Positions 45,102 to 55,590 of a DNA stretch of 64,000 nucleotides are shown in pieces. The translations under genes and the position numbers were made by a program. Source of the DNA: Berberis thunbergii (Eukaryota; Streptophyta; Magnoliopsida; Ranunculales; Berberidaceae); NCBI GenBank assembly GCA_003290165.1, contig QNQO01000809.1:372001-436000 (forward strand), read 5' to 3'. The notes below the pieces were generated by a model. It did not search any database and had not been told where the DNA came from. It saw nothing but the letters and a program-made list of their open reading frames with translations. Every line of letters begins with the position of its first letter. The stretch's first letter is position 1.

Positions 45102-45312
45102 TGTTGGAAAGGAGAATATTCGGCTGAGATTTATTGCTGATCTCTAGGGATTGCCTAGCTGTATAGGCTAGTCAGCTCTGTAAATAAGAAATTAGTTGTA
45201 TGATTATTTTGTACCCTTTTTAGTGCCTTGTATACACTTAAGTAGTGTATGTGTATATCATTCTTTGTATCAATGAAATATCAAAAAAATAATTCTCTTC
45301 TAATTCCTTAGA
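45102..45312 (+). repeat. Copia-2 5' LTR and primer site
   Basis: The LTR begins TGTTGGAAAGGAGAATATTC and ends near TCTAATTCCTTAGA. It is followed at 45313 by TGGTATCAGAGC, complementary to the 3' end of initiator methionine tRNA, the usual Copia primer. Its 3' end is AGA and not the common CA. Confidence 0.85.
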
Positions 45313-45399
45313 TGGTATCAGAGCAAGAGCAGGAACTTGTCTGCATTTGGAAAAAATTATCAGGACTTATTCCTTGAAATTTAAACCTTAGCCTCTCAC

Positions 45400-46610
45400 G
45401 ATGTCGGAGTCCAAGTCTACTAAAAACCGTGGTCCCAATTCTGACTCGCACTCTGTGCAGATAACCACTATATGCCTTAATGGAGACAATTTCCAGTGCT
45501 GGTCCCAATCAGTGTGTGTGTGTGTGTATTCGAGGGAGAGGAAAGATTGGGTACGTGCCTGGTGATACCTGATTTGAAGGATACGACTTAAGCCACTTAG
45601 GATGGATGCAGAAAACTCATGGTTATGGCCTCGCTTGTTAATTCCATGGATGAAGGCATCACCTCTAAATATGTGCTGCCAAGGAACTGAGGGATAATAT
45701 TCACCAGATGTATTCTGATTTCAGCAATCACCCCAAGTGTATGCACTGCAACACAAGTGTATTCCGATTTCAGCAATCACCCCAATGGTGTTATGGCTTA
45801 GTGGTTAGGGCTGTGTGAGTTTGTCCCCCACGTCCTCGCTTCGAATCCCACCTGCAACGTGGTTACTTTTTAATGGGTGTTGACCTATAGGTCGCTCACT
45901 TGATAGGTTATGGGATCATTAAAAACCCAACTACAGCTTGGAGAAATTTGACAAAGGGGAGACAAAGTCACCAAATACTTCAATATTTTGAAATGGCTGG
46001 GGCAGGATCTGTATATTTTCGATGACTATGAATGAAAATCTTCAGATGATTGCAATCACCACAAGAAGACAGTGGAAAACGATCACATCTATAAATTTCT
46101 TGCTGGACTGAATGTAGAATTTGATGAAGGAGAAGGATCCTTGGTCATGGTCCTCTCCCTTCACTTGGAGAGGTGTGTTTGCTGAAGTTCAGAGGGAGGA
46201 CAACCGTCCTAGTATTATGCTCGGAAAAAAGGGGTTGGGGCACCTTTTGAAAAATTTTCCTTACTCGTTGTTGATGCAAATGTGAGCATAACTTCCAATA
46301 GCCAGAGCAGAGCGGAGCGGAGGATAAGCCTCGGATTTAGTGTGATATCTGCAACAAACCCTACCATACACACGAGACATGCTGGAAGATTCATGGAAAA
46401 CCTGCTAACTGGAAGAGCAAGAAGCCTAGAGACCAATCTGCTCGTGCAAATGAGGTATATGCTAGTCCCTTCAGTAAAGAGCATGGACCATCTACTGAAG
46501 CTGCTGAAATCCAATCCAGAGTCTGGTATTCCTAGTGTTTCTCTGGCTCGAACAAGTAAAACTCTAGTGTCTTCTCTTGTCATTCTAGCCCGATTCAGGT
46601 GCCTTTGATC
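45400..46610 (+). pseudogene. Copia-2 gag, degenerate
   Basis: The start reads MSESKSTKNRGPNSDSHSVQ, then ITTICLNGDNFQCWSQSV, the N-terminal gag motif of these Copia elements. Later pieces are HQMYSDFSNHPK, VTKYFNILKWLGQDLYIF, YKFLAGLNVEFDEGEGS, ICNKPYHTRETCWKIHGKPA (zinc knuckle) and DHLLKLLKSNPESG. The SINE-like insert at 45785 and several frameshifts break it. Confidence 0.75.
45785..45934 (+). mobile_element. tRNA-derived SINE-like insert in Copia-2 gag
   Basis: The insert has an A box TGGCTTAGTGG (45794-45804) and a B box GCTTCGAATCC (45838-45848) with 33 bp between, as in an RNA polymerase III promoter of tRNA type. A tail of ATTAAAAACCCAACTACAG follows. Gag coding continues at once after it (CTTGGAGAAATTTGACAAAG). 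No cloverleaf could be closed, so this is a SINE head and not a tRNA gene. A 26 to 28-bp piece of gag (TGTATTCTGATTTCAGCAAT and on) is duplicated directly before it (45709 and 45758). Confidence 0.7.
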
Positions 46611-46612
46611 AC

Positions 46613-47712
46613 ATGACAAATCTCTCTCCATGTATTTTATTCTTATTCGCCTTTATGATTCTCACTCTGAGAACGGGGATAATGTTTGGCAAAGCTAGAA
46701 TGGTGGACGGTCTCTACTATTTTGATGACAACTTCCTCCCTAGTAAACAAGCTCACGGTTTTGGTACTAGTACTAGTTCTGTCCGTGCCCGTGAACAAAT
46801 AATAATTTGGCATCATAGACTAGCACATCCTAGTTTTTCTCATTTAAAGTATCAATTTCCTGTCCTATTTAAAAATGTGGATTGCTCATTTTTTCAATGT
46901 GGAAGACGTCATTTATCAAAGAGCCATCGCAATAATTACAGTTCAAAACCATATTGTTCCTCAAAACCATTTTACTTGATTCATATGATGTTTGGGGTCC
47001 TTGGAAAATTATGACATTTTCTGGGAAAAAATGGTTTTTAACTTTCATAGATGATCACACTCGGGCACTCGGCTATGTAGGGTATTCGATGAATTATAAA
47101 TCAGAGGTTGAAAATTTGTTCAAAATTTTTTCCAATATGGTTGAAAACCAATTTCAAACAAAAATAAAGATACTTCATTAATGGAACCGAGTATTTCAAT
47201 AATTTTTTGAAAAATTTTTAAAGGAAAAAGGGATTCAACATCAATCTACTTGTAGTCATACTCCTCAACAAAATGGTATTGCCAAGAGAAAAAAAAACAG
47301 ATATTTAATTGAAGTTGCACGTGCAATTATGTTCTCAATGCATGTTCCAAAATATTGATGGAAAATGTATTTTGATAGCATCTTATTTGATAAATAGAAT
47401 GCCTTCTCGTATTTTAAAATATATTACACCCTTAAATGTTTCAAAAGTTTCTTCCATGAATGTCGACTTTTATGTGACTTACCCTTGAAAATTTTTAGGT
47501 GCACCTTGTTTGTTCACATAACTAGTAGACTTCGATCTGCACTTGATCCTAGGACAGAAAAATGTGTGTTCATCGGTCATACCCCAAATAAAAGCGGATA
47601 TAAGTATTATAATCCTAAACCAAAAAAAAATATTGTGAGTACGAAATGTCTTGTTTGTGGAAAGTCAACCTTACTTGGGACAAAACTGTCTTCAAGGGGA
47701 GATAGAAAATAA
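46613..47712 (+). pseudogene. Copia-2 pre-integrase and integrase segment
   Basis: A protease trace (SGAFDHMTNLSPC type) is followed by IIIWHHRLAHPSFSHLKYQF (zinc-binding HH), then, in another frame, VWGPWKIMTFSGKKWFLTFI DDHTR with a space where I break the motif, VENLFKIFSNMVENQFQTKI and YFNNFLEKFLKEKGIQHQST, TPQQNGIAKR. The residue for the middle catalytic Asp (normally SDNGTE) has been lost to a stop (H-stop-NGTEYF) at about 47180. A conserved tail (SALDPRTEKCVFIGHTPNKS, GYKYYNP) ends the segment. Much of the protease itself is deleted. Confidence 0.8.
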
Positions 47713-48199
47713 TGAAGCTCAGTTTTGGGAAACAATTGTTCCTTTGCCTAATACCTTATTTCATGTACCTATTATCAATCCTTCCACCTCTAATAGTCAA
47801 GAAATTGGTAGTCACAATAACGAAAAAAAGAAGGAAATGCTAGCCTACCATTGCCAAACGTCGTTGACTCACAAACAAGAGGCGAAATATTAAAACATGA
47901 TCACTTTAGTCCTACCTTAGAGCTTCGTGTTTACATCAAAGGGGTGTTCATCAAAGCAAATAAAGACTTGCCTATAACTCTAGAACAAAACCAATTACTG
48001 TCTCCGAGCAATGTTCCATCTAATACCCCAGGTAACTCTAATCCTCCTTTGTCAAATTCCACTCCTACTGCTTTAAATCTTGATGTACCTATAGCACTTA
48101 GAAAGGGAGTCTAAACCTGTACGGAACATCTTACTACTAAATATGTGTCTTACCATAAACTTTCTAAGTCTCATAAAGCTTTTACTTCAAAAATCTCCC

Positions 48200-49037
48200 A
48201 CCTATTTATCCCGAGAACCATTCAGGAAGCCTTTGATAGTCCGAATTGGTAACTAGCAGTTTTTGAAAAGATGAATGCTCTGAAAAAAAAAAAGGGATTT
48301 GGGAGATAGTTAACTTACCGAGGGAGAAGAAAATGGTAGGATCCAAATGGGAGTTTACGGTTAAGTGTAGAGTTGATGGAAGTATTGAAAGGTACAAGGC
48401 GCATTTAGTAGCAAAAACTTTACACAAACATGCAATATTAATTATCAGAAGATGTTTGCTCCAATCGCAAGGATTAATTCAATCCGTGTCTTACTATCCT
48501 TAGCCATTAGTCTTGAGTGTCCCTTACACTAGCTCGATGTAAAAAAAAAAATGCATTCTTAAATGGGGATTTGGAAGAGGAAGTCTTTATGAGCCTACCA
48601 CCAAGGTTTGAAGAACACCTTGGTGAAGAGAAAGTATATAGATTAAGAAAATCTCTGTATGGCCTCAAACAATTTCCCAGAGCCTGGTTTGAGCGATTTG
48701 AGAAAGTTGTGAAGGGCCATGGATATACACAAAGTCAGACAGATCACACTATGTTCTACAAATACTCAACAGAAGGAAAGATTGCCAGTTTAACTGTTTA
48801 TGTTGATGATATAATATTAACAGGTGATTATCATTTTGAACTCAAAAGAAATTTAAGAGAACTATTGTTGATGACTTTGAGAGCAAGGACTTAGGAGCCA
48901 TAAAATATTTTCTTGGAATGGAGTTTGACAGGTCTAAAAAGGGCATCTATGTCTCAACGAAAATATATGTTGGATCTTCTTGGAGAGACAGGTCTACTCG
49001 GTTGCAAAGCAGAGACACCAATTGAACCTAATTTGAA
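48200..49037 (+). pseudogene. Copia-2 reverse transcriptase, 5' part
   Basis: Pieces read EKMNALKKKKGFGEIVNLPR, VGSKWEFTVKCRVDGSIERY and KAHLVAKT. The open part (48517-48894) has NAFLNGDLEEEVFMSLPPRF, KVYRLRKSLYGLKQFPRAWF and SLTVYVDDIILTGDYHFE, so the YVDD catalytic motif is intact. Downstream, DFESKDLGAIKYFLGMEFDR follows in another frame and is cut by the hAT-like insert at 49046. Confidence 0.85.
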
Positions 49038-49045
49038 ACTCCAAT

Positions 49046-50552
49046 CAATGTTTTAAAAAACATTTTTAAGCTTCGAGGCGTTCAAGCTTTTTCCGAGGCG
49101 AAGCGGTGCCTCAAGGCGTATCGAGATGAAGCGAGGCGTTTTTTCATAAAAAAATTGATGAAAATATAAAAAAATTATAAATAATAAAAAACAAAAGAAA
49201 CACTCATCAACGTAAGAGATAACATGAATTCAATCACAAAAGTGATTGAGGCGGTAGAATTACTTAATTATAGTGTATATTCTGGAAGACATGCAGTCTC
49301 GTTTAATCCTTACTTTATGTATTCTTGAAATCTTGTTGTCTAATTAAAACAATTTTGAATTTCTTTTACAGATTGCATTGAAGCACCAAAATGAAAATGA
49401 AGACTGGAGTTACCTGGTCGGCCGTCTAACGACAATATAATCAATGGGAACCGGCAACATCACTAATAAATTTGAGAACCCATTCAAGTCTAGTGCATAT
49501 GTCCATGTAAACTTTGTTTAGAATCGATATTGATATTGGTATGTCCTCCATGTAAACTTTGTTTAGAATTGATATTGGTATGTAATCTTTAATTTGGTCA
49601 AATTTTGATTTTGTTCTTCTTAGTCAAAACTATAATCATTTTTTATAAAAGAAAATGGGGAACCCAATATATTTGAGCACAATCATCAACTTGGAGTTGG
49701 ATAATGACTCGTAGTCCGTAGTCTCAACTCACTATATTAGGGCACAGTCATCAAGGCATCAATTTGCTCCAAGCAAAGTATTTTATAATAAATGGAGAGT
49801 TTAAAATAAATGAAGTTTGTGGAATAGAGAAAATTCATTGATTGAGACTTGACAACTTTATCTTGAAACCTTCTTTATCTTGAAGAAACTGTCTATATCT
49901 TAAAGTTTCTTGATATCTTAAAGTTGACTGAGATGCAGAAACTCTCTTTATCTTTGAAGCTTTCTTTATTTTGAAAACTTGAACAACTCCATTAATCGAG
50001 AGGGATAGAAGGAAGCGTGAAAATGTTGTTGAAGATGTTGGATGCTACAATCTCATGTTTCGATCAAGTGTTTGACAAGTTCAAATCGAAAGCACCCAAG
50101 CAAATCGACTAAACTTCTTCATCCCCTTCTTCTTTCGACCAGAAACCGATTTCTTCTTTGATCAGATGGAGAGGATCAAAGCACAACCTGCACTGGAACT
50201 TCTTCTGCTTCTTATTCTTCGATCACATCACTAAAACTTCTTATTCCATATCGATCTGTTGTTCTTCTTGTGATCGATCAGTTGATCTGAAACTTCTTTG
50301 AATCGACCGATCAGGTTGTTCTTCTTCATCTGATCTGAAAATGAAACAATGAAACAATTAATCAGATTTGATCAAATATATCTCTGTTTTATTGACTCAC
50401 ACGCTTCACACCGAGTCGAGGCGGACGACTCGACTCATAAGAGTCATACAAACAAAGCGTACGTTTTACTTACTCACTCTGACTCGTACGCATCAGTGCA
50501 TTTGCTTGCGAGTTGCCTCAACTCGTGAGTCAAAACTCTTTTTAAAACGCTG
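49046..50552. mobile_element. hAT-like non-autonomous element, 1507 bp, in Copia-2
   Basis: The ends are CAATGTTTTAAAA and, read inward from the right, CAGCGTTTTAAAA. The 8-mers ACTCCAAT (49038-49045) and GCTCCAAT (50553-50560) flank it, one mismatch. Removal rejoins Copia-2 pol (...NLKLQSAKPEDV). Subterminal GAGGCG motifs repeat at the left end. No transposase motif was recognised. Other members of the family lie at 15386 (broken) and, more distantly, at 51828. Confidence 0.8.
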
Positions 50553-50560
50553 GCTCCAAT

Positions 50561-51235
50561 CAGCTAAACCCGAAGATGTGAAGAACATGAAAAATTTTAG
50601 AGGTTGGTTGGTAACTGACTAATCTATCGCATACCCGCCGAGGTATAGCTTTTGCAATGAGCATGGTAAGTTTCTTTATGCACTCAAGAGATCTAAAACA
50701 CTTCAATGCGATGTACAAAATTCTAAGGTACTTAAAGGGATCACTAGGGAAGGGCCTGCTGTTTGAAAAATAACATCACCTACAAATTGAAGTATATATA
50801 GATGCAAACTGGGCTGGGAGTATAACCGATAAAAGGTCGACCTCTGGCTATTGTACTTTTGTTGGAGGAAACTGGGCTTAGTAAAAAGCAAAATGTGGTG
50901 GCAAAAAGCAGTGTTGAAGCCAAATTTAGATCAGTTGCCCACAAAATTTGTGAGGTGTTGTCGATTAAGTGAATCTTCAAGTCCCTTTCCGATAAATGCA
51001 TATTGTGATAACAAAGCAACAATCTCACTAGCACATAATGTTGTTCTTCGTGACAGAACCAAGCATGTTGAGGTAGACAAACACTTCATCAAGGAGAAAA
51101 TAGAGATTGGGCAGATTTGTATGACCTATATACCAACTAATGAATAGATTGCAAATGTTCTTACAAAGGACTATCCAAGAAGTAATTTAAGAAATTGACG
51201 AGCAAGCTGACTATGGAAGATATCTTCAAACCAGC
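50561..51235 (+). pseudogene. Copia-2 RT end and RNase H
   Basis: Readable parts are SAKPEDVKNMKNFRG, HSRDLKHFNAMYKILRYLKG, SLGKGLLFEK, EVYIDANWAGSITDKRSTSG, YCTFVGGN, then FPINAYCDNKATISLAHNVV and DRTKHVEVDKHFIKEKIEIG. The IDANWAGS and CDNKAT motifs hold the RNase H aspartates; the glutamate-bearing SSVEAEFR block is damaged by a frame change near 50915. The order and the polypurine tract at 51236-51245 match the expected 3' end. Confidence 0.82.
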
Positions 51236-51245
51236 TTGAGGGGAG

Positions 51246-51520
51246 TGTTGGAAAGGTGAATATTCGACTTAGATTTATTGCTGATCTCCAGGGATTTACT
51301 AGTTGTATTATGTTGGAAAGGAGAATATCCGGCTGAGATTTATTGTCGATCTCTAGGGATTGCCTAACTGTGTAAATAAGGAAAATTAGTTGTATGGTTA
51401 TTTTGTTCCCTTTTTAGTGCCTTGTATAGACTATAAGTAGTGTACGTGTATATCATTTTTTGTATCTATGAAATACTATTTCACTAAAAACAGTTCTTTT
51501 CTAATTCCTTATTGTTTAGA
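51246..51520 (+). repeat. Copia-2 3' end: partial LTR (65 bp) plus full LTR
   Basis: After the polypurine tract, TGTTGGAAAGGTGAATATTC starts an LTR that stops after 65 bp at GTTGTATTA. A second LTR, TGTTGGAAAGGAGAATATCC, then runs from 51311 to 51520. The second copy carries 7 extra bases (TTGTTTA) before its final GA. Confidence 0.82.
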
Positions 51521-51526
51521 AAGACA

Positions 51527-51827
51527 ACCCACCACATTAGCATACAATATCTTTGATATCTCCATAATCTCCTCATTTGTAGAATGGCTTTGCTCTGTAC
51601 TGAATGGAAAATGACATGCTAGAGGAGTGGACACAGGTTTAGCATCTACCATATTAAAGTTTTCAAGCACCTTCTAATGTACTTCCTTTGAGAAACCCAT
51701 TGCTTCCCTGCTTTTCTGTCCCTCCTAATCTCCATGCCCAGAATCTTGGTTGCTGCCCCAAGATCCTTCATGTCAAGCTCACTGCTCAACAATTGTTTTA
51801 GTTCCTCAATTCTTGACATATCTTTTC
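51527..51827 (-). pseudogene. Copia-1 reverse transcriptase, 3' part
   Basis: The minus strand reads DMSRIEELKQLLSSELDMKD, LGAATKILGMEIRRDRKAGK and QWVSQRKYIRRCLKTL, then after a frame change MVDAKPVSTPLACHF and EIMEISKILYANVVGC. This is the standard Copia RT thumb and connection. It follows on from the fragment at 52592-53063 across the hAT-like insert and continues beyond Copia-2 at 45101. Confidence 0.85.
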
Positions 51828-52583
51828 CATTGTAATTAAGGCATTGAGGCGAATGGGCCTGAAAACGCCTTAGGCGTGAAGTGAGACGGTCTTAACATTT
51901 TTGAAAGATTTTTCATAATAAATTGAAACATATCAACATAGTAGTATACATCATCATTTTGATAAGTATTATAAGCAAATATGTACAAAAATGGCACAAC
52001 TATCTAGAATCGAAATGGAAATATAATAAAGTTGTAAAACATAGCGAAAAGATGCACTACATAAGTGTCAAGTAACTTGCAAACATCCACTAAATTATTA
52101 AAAATCAATAATCTTGAAAGAATAAAAACTTGAGAATATTGAGCATTTGTCAGAAGAAACTGTTGCAATGGTTGATAAAAATCCACAAGTATGATCACTA
52201 TTGGTATTCTAAACTATGATATAAAAAATCAAGATTGATGTTGATCACAGACTGACCAAAACATGATATATTTTTTCCAAAAAAAAATGTGATAAAGTTA
52301 TTAAAACTTAAAAAGGTTTTATCTTTTTTTTATCAAATTTATCAAATATTACACCAAAAAATAGAAAACCCTATTGTAGAGTGGGTTGCAATCTCTTTTT
52401 GTTGCAACTGAGTCACAAATGGTTGTAAATGGACTGGCTGCAACTATTTTTGGGCTAAGGTGGGTGGGGCAGTTGAAGTGGGGCTAGGCGGACGTGTCAG
52501 TTCATCACAACACACTGCCTCAAGGCAAATTTTTGTATAAACGTCTTGAGGAGCACCTCTAGGCGGTCGCCTTGACTACACTG
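51828..52583. mobile_element. hAT-like element, 756 bp, in Copia-1 RT
   Basis: The ends are CATTGTAATTAAGGC and, read inward from the right, CAGTGTAGTCAAGGC. The flanking 8-mers ATCTTTTC and ATCTCTAC agree at six of eight positions. Subterminal CCTAGGCG-type motifs (GAGGCG, TAGGCG) occur at both ends. Its removal rejoins the Copia-1 coding sequence (ACRD next to DMSRIEE). No coding capacity was seen. Confidence 0.65.
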
Positions 52584-52591
52584 ATCTCTAC

Positions 52592-53063
52592 AGGCTATCA
52601 ACATATCGTCGACATACAACATCAACAATATAACTGATCCCATCATCAAACAAACGAGAATAAATGCAACAATCATACTCACAATGCTTGTAGTCAATCC
52701 GTAACATGTAAGAATCAAACTTTTTATACCATTGCCTTGGTGATTGCTTGAGACCGTAAGTAGACTTCCTCAATCTGCACACCAAGTCCTCTTTCCAATT
52801 TCAACAAAGCCTTCTGGTTGCTCCATAAAGATGACTTTTTCAACATTCCTATGAAGAAACGTTGTCTTCCCATCTAATTGTTCCAATTCTATGTCAAGTT
52901 GAGCCACCAAAGCTAACAACACCCTAATTGAAGTATGTTTCACCACCGGAGAGAATATCCCATTGTAATCCATTCCCTCCTTTTGTGAGTGTCCTTTTGC
53001 AACCAACCACACCTGGAACTTAACATCTTCACTTTCATGTAAATGTTCTTTCTTCCTAAACAC
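52592..53063 (-). pseudogene. Copia-1 reverse transcriptase, 5' part
   Basis: Two overlapping frames encode VWLVAKGHSQKEGMDYNGIF, SPVVKHTSIRVLLALVAQLD, LEQLDGKTTFLHRNVEKVIF and MEQPEGF, then RLRKSTYGLKQSPRQWYKKF and MLYVDDMLIACRDQ. The YVDD catalytic motif is present. The usual DVKTAFLHG has become LDGKTTFLHR. A frameshift near 52660 and another near 52785 break it. The 53065-53320 region upstream of it is Copia-1 linker sequence with stops. Confidence 0.85.
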
Positions 53064-53472
53064 CCACTACAACAAACTAATTTTTTGTTACCAACTCCCA
53101 TACTTACAAAGAGATTCCATCTCTTATATCATAACACCCATCCTTTTATCCCTTTCATTGCTTTTTGGTGCTTCAATATAAGTAGTCGGATCACCAATAC
53201 TGGTAACAAGAGCAAAGTGAACTTCTTCATCCAGTCCAAACGTTTTAGAAAAAAAGTGAACTTATTCATTCCACCCAAGCCTTTGAGGTGCTCTGGTGGT
53301 TCTTTTTGCTCTCCCTTGTGCTATAGACGAAGGCTCCTCATAAACCTCTTGCCATTCCACTCCACTAGAAGTACCAATCTCAGCATCCTTTGGCACTTTT
53401 TCCTTGTATTACTCACTCCAACAACTAGAATATAGTCTGCCACAACTTTCTTAACAATATTTTCAATGTACT

Positions 53473-53474
<2 letters not shown>

Positions 53475-53512
<38 letters not shown>
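53475..53512. repeat. 38-bp poly(T) run
   Basis: Thirty-eight T in a row (A on the Copia-1 coding strand) interrupt Copia-1 between integrase and RT. It could be the tail of a lost retroposed insert or simple slippage. Confidence 0.9.
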
Positions 53513-53569
53513 CTGATTGCACCTCTTTAACAAATACTCTTCATCAAACACAAAATCTCTGCTGAAAAT

Positions 53570-54457
53570 CCTCTTCTTGTGACTGGATCCCATAATTTAA
53601 ACCCACCTTACACCTTTCTCAAACCCAAAAAATATGCATGCACGCGACTTAGGGTCTAACTTGGATCTTCCATTATTCGAAATGTGTGCATAAGCCAGGT
53701 ATCCAAACACCCTCAAAGAACTCTAGTTCACGTCCCTACCAGTCCATACTACTTCAGCAACCTTGAAACTAATAGCTTTTAATGGAGACTTTCAACAGAG
53801 TTCTATTCATTCGTTCAGTGACTCTATTTTGTTGTGGAGTGTTAGGAATTGTAAAGTGACGTGTAATCCTTTCATTATTGCAAAATTGGAGAAAATCATT
53901 ACCTTTGTATTATCCACCATTATGACTTCTTAGCACCTTGAATTTTCTACCCGTTTGGTTTTCAACATGAGCCATCCACTCTTTAAACTTAGTGACTTCT
54001 AATCTTTGTTTCATAAAATACACCCTAACCTTTCAAGAGTAGTCATCAATGAAACTTACAAAATAAAGAGCTCCACCATTTGACTTTATTAGTGAAGGTG
54101 CCCATATATTTAAGTGCACATAATGAAGTACACCCTCACTTTTACAACTCTTACTTGCAAGCTTGAAGGCTACGCTACTATGTTTAGCAAGATCACAGTA
54201 CATGTTTTCACACCCTTCAACAATTGACGCTTGCGAAGTTCTAACATACCCTATTCGCTCATGTGTCCAAGTCTCATATGCCAAAGTTGAGAATCATCAT
54301 CACTGGAAACTGTAGAGATAGAAACTCCACCTACAACTGTGTTTCCAACACAGTTTTTACAAATTACCAAATTCGGTACCCTTTCATAAGCACCATAGCA
54401 CCAATAGTCACTTTGAGTGTACAATTCAGGCAGAGAATGTACACCCATTTGAATCAA
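53570..54457 (-). pseudogene. Copia-1 pre-integrase and integrase segment
   Basis: The upper part has DDDSQLWHMRLGHMSE (pre-integrase zinc motif), then GCENMYCDLAKHSSVAFKLA, KSEGVLHYVHLNIWAPS and NGGALYFVSFIDDYS. The first catalytic Asp of the family (HxDxWGP) is Asn here. Further down, pieces of HVENQTGRKFKVLRSHNGG, FNNERITRHFTIPNTPQQNR and MNRTLLKVSIKSY lie in shifting frames. Confidence 0.8.
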
Positions 54458-54647
54458 GTGCTCCTAGGGAAATCAGATTTTTCTCGAGTGCAAGTACATG
54501 TCTAACCTCACTCAAAGTTCTCACAACTTCATCATGCATTCTGATTTTAATGGTTCCAACCCAATGGCCATACACGACCCCCATCGTGAGAATCATAGGT
54601 TGCAAACCAATCCTTAACCAGGCACATATGGTATGAGCAACTAGAAT

Positions 54648-55502
54648 CTAAAATCCAAACATCTGAAAGATATATTTACCTTGGGAAACTAGTAGAAGCT
54701 CACCCTTATTTTCTAAAGCAACACTCGCCGAATCTGATTTTTCAGCCTTGGCTTTCCCATTTTTAATCTCCTCCTTGTACTTGTAAGAATATCTCCTATA
54801 ATGGCCCTTCTTGTGACAATGATGGCATTCAACATCCTTCCTCCATCTAGATTTTGATGTAGATTTCTTTCTAGACTTATTTCCTCTCTCTTCCGTTTTT
54901 CCATGCTCATTTGATCCCCCTTTTGCTACTAGACCCTTAGCTTGAGATTCATACCCGATTTGCTTCTTCATTGTGGCATGAGAAATTAAATCTTGCACAA
55001 CTTCCTCAAATTTCAAAGTAGTTTTGTCAAACATCATAGTCGTCACAAAATGTTCGAAGGAATCTGGAAGGGAATTGAGTAACAAGAGGGCCTTGCTTTC
55101 CTCATCAAATTTTACTTCAACCCTCAACAAATCACTGATTGAACATATTTAAATGATCTAAAATATCACACCCTTCCTCCATCTTCAAACCATAAACCTT
55201 CTTCAAATACAACTTATTGGAGCCAGAAACCCTTAGCAGTCCCTTCGTCATTCCTCCATCGCATTGTACATCACTTCATCCAAAATGTGCATTGAATGGA
55301 ACTAACAACCTTCTCATCTAAGTCAACCCAATCTCCGTCTGACATTGTCGCCATTGTCGCAGGCTTCTCCAACAAAGCTTTATGAATACTTTGTTGAATC
55401 AAAATCTTCATCCTTTTTTGCGAAACCAAAATTGGTTCTCCCATCAAAGACTTGCACTTCGAATTTCACACTACCAGAAATCGGAGTATTCTTCGCAGCC
55501 AT
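54648..55502 (-). pseudogene. Copia-1 gag
   Basis: The gene starts at 55502 with MAAKNTPISGSVKFEVQVFD and GRTNFGFAKKDEDF, then runs through frame changes to the open part 54648-55130: KFDEESKALLLLNSLPDSFE, HFVTTMMFDKTTLKFEEVVQ, a basic stretch, and CHHCHKKGHYRRYSYKYK. The last is the CCHC nucleic-acid knuckle (C-X2-C-X4-H-X4-C), but the last Cys is Ser or Tyr here. The start lies 9 bp after the primer site. Confidence 0.82.
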
Positions 55503-55510
55503 GTAAACTC

Positions 55511-55590
55511 GCTCTGACGCCACTTGAAGTCGCAGTGAACAAATTCTGACACCCTTTAGGATCTTATTTAAGCTGTACTGACAGAAAAAA
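55511..55590 (-). repeat. Copia-1 primer site and 5' LTR stub
   Basis: On the minus strand TGGCGTCAGAGC (a variant of TGGTATCAGAGC) is the primer site. It is preceded by about 65 bp matching the end of the 3' LTR (GATCCTAAAGGGTG block). Beyond about 55590 the similarity stops, so most of the 5' LTR is gone. Confidence 0.7.

Larger units (their letters stand above)
45102..51520 (+). mobile_element. Copia-2: Ty1/Copia element nested in Copia-1
   Basis: The 5-mer AAGAC flanks both ends (45097-45101 and 51521-51525), and removal of the element rejoins Copia-1 RT (NVVGC|LMYTMVC). It has a 5' LTR of about 210 bp, the primer site TGGTATCAGAGC, degenerate gag, integrase, RT and RNase H, a polypurine tract TTGAGGGGAG and a 3' end with one partial and one full LTR. 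It is itself interrupted by a SINE-like insert and by a 1507-bp hAT-like insert. Confidence 0.9.
43621..55590 (-). mobile_element. Copia-1: Ty1/Copia element in a SERINC intron, interrupted by later insertions
   Basis: Read on the minus strand: truncated 5' LTR (about 55525-55590), primer site 55511-55522, gag from 55502, integrase, RT, RNase H, polypurine tract (AAGGTGGAGAT near 44138) and a 3' LTR (43621-44135). The body is split by the foldback element at 44829, Copia-2 at 45102 and a hAT-like insert at 51828; the coding sequence continues on both sides of each. The style (Tnt1-like pol, MKDLGAATKILGMEI, CTRPNI) places it in the Tork/Tnt1 type. The 5' LTR truncation removes its promoter and target duplication. 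Confidence 0.85.

Noticed and set aside
45785..45860. tRNA gene
   Set aside because: A and B boxes are present but no acceptor stem pairs, and it sits within a retrotransposon; a SINE head explains it better.
53321..53593. Lysine-rich small protein
   Set aside because: It comes from the poly(A) run on the minus strand inside Copia-1.
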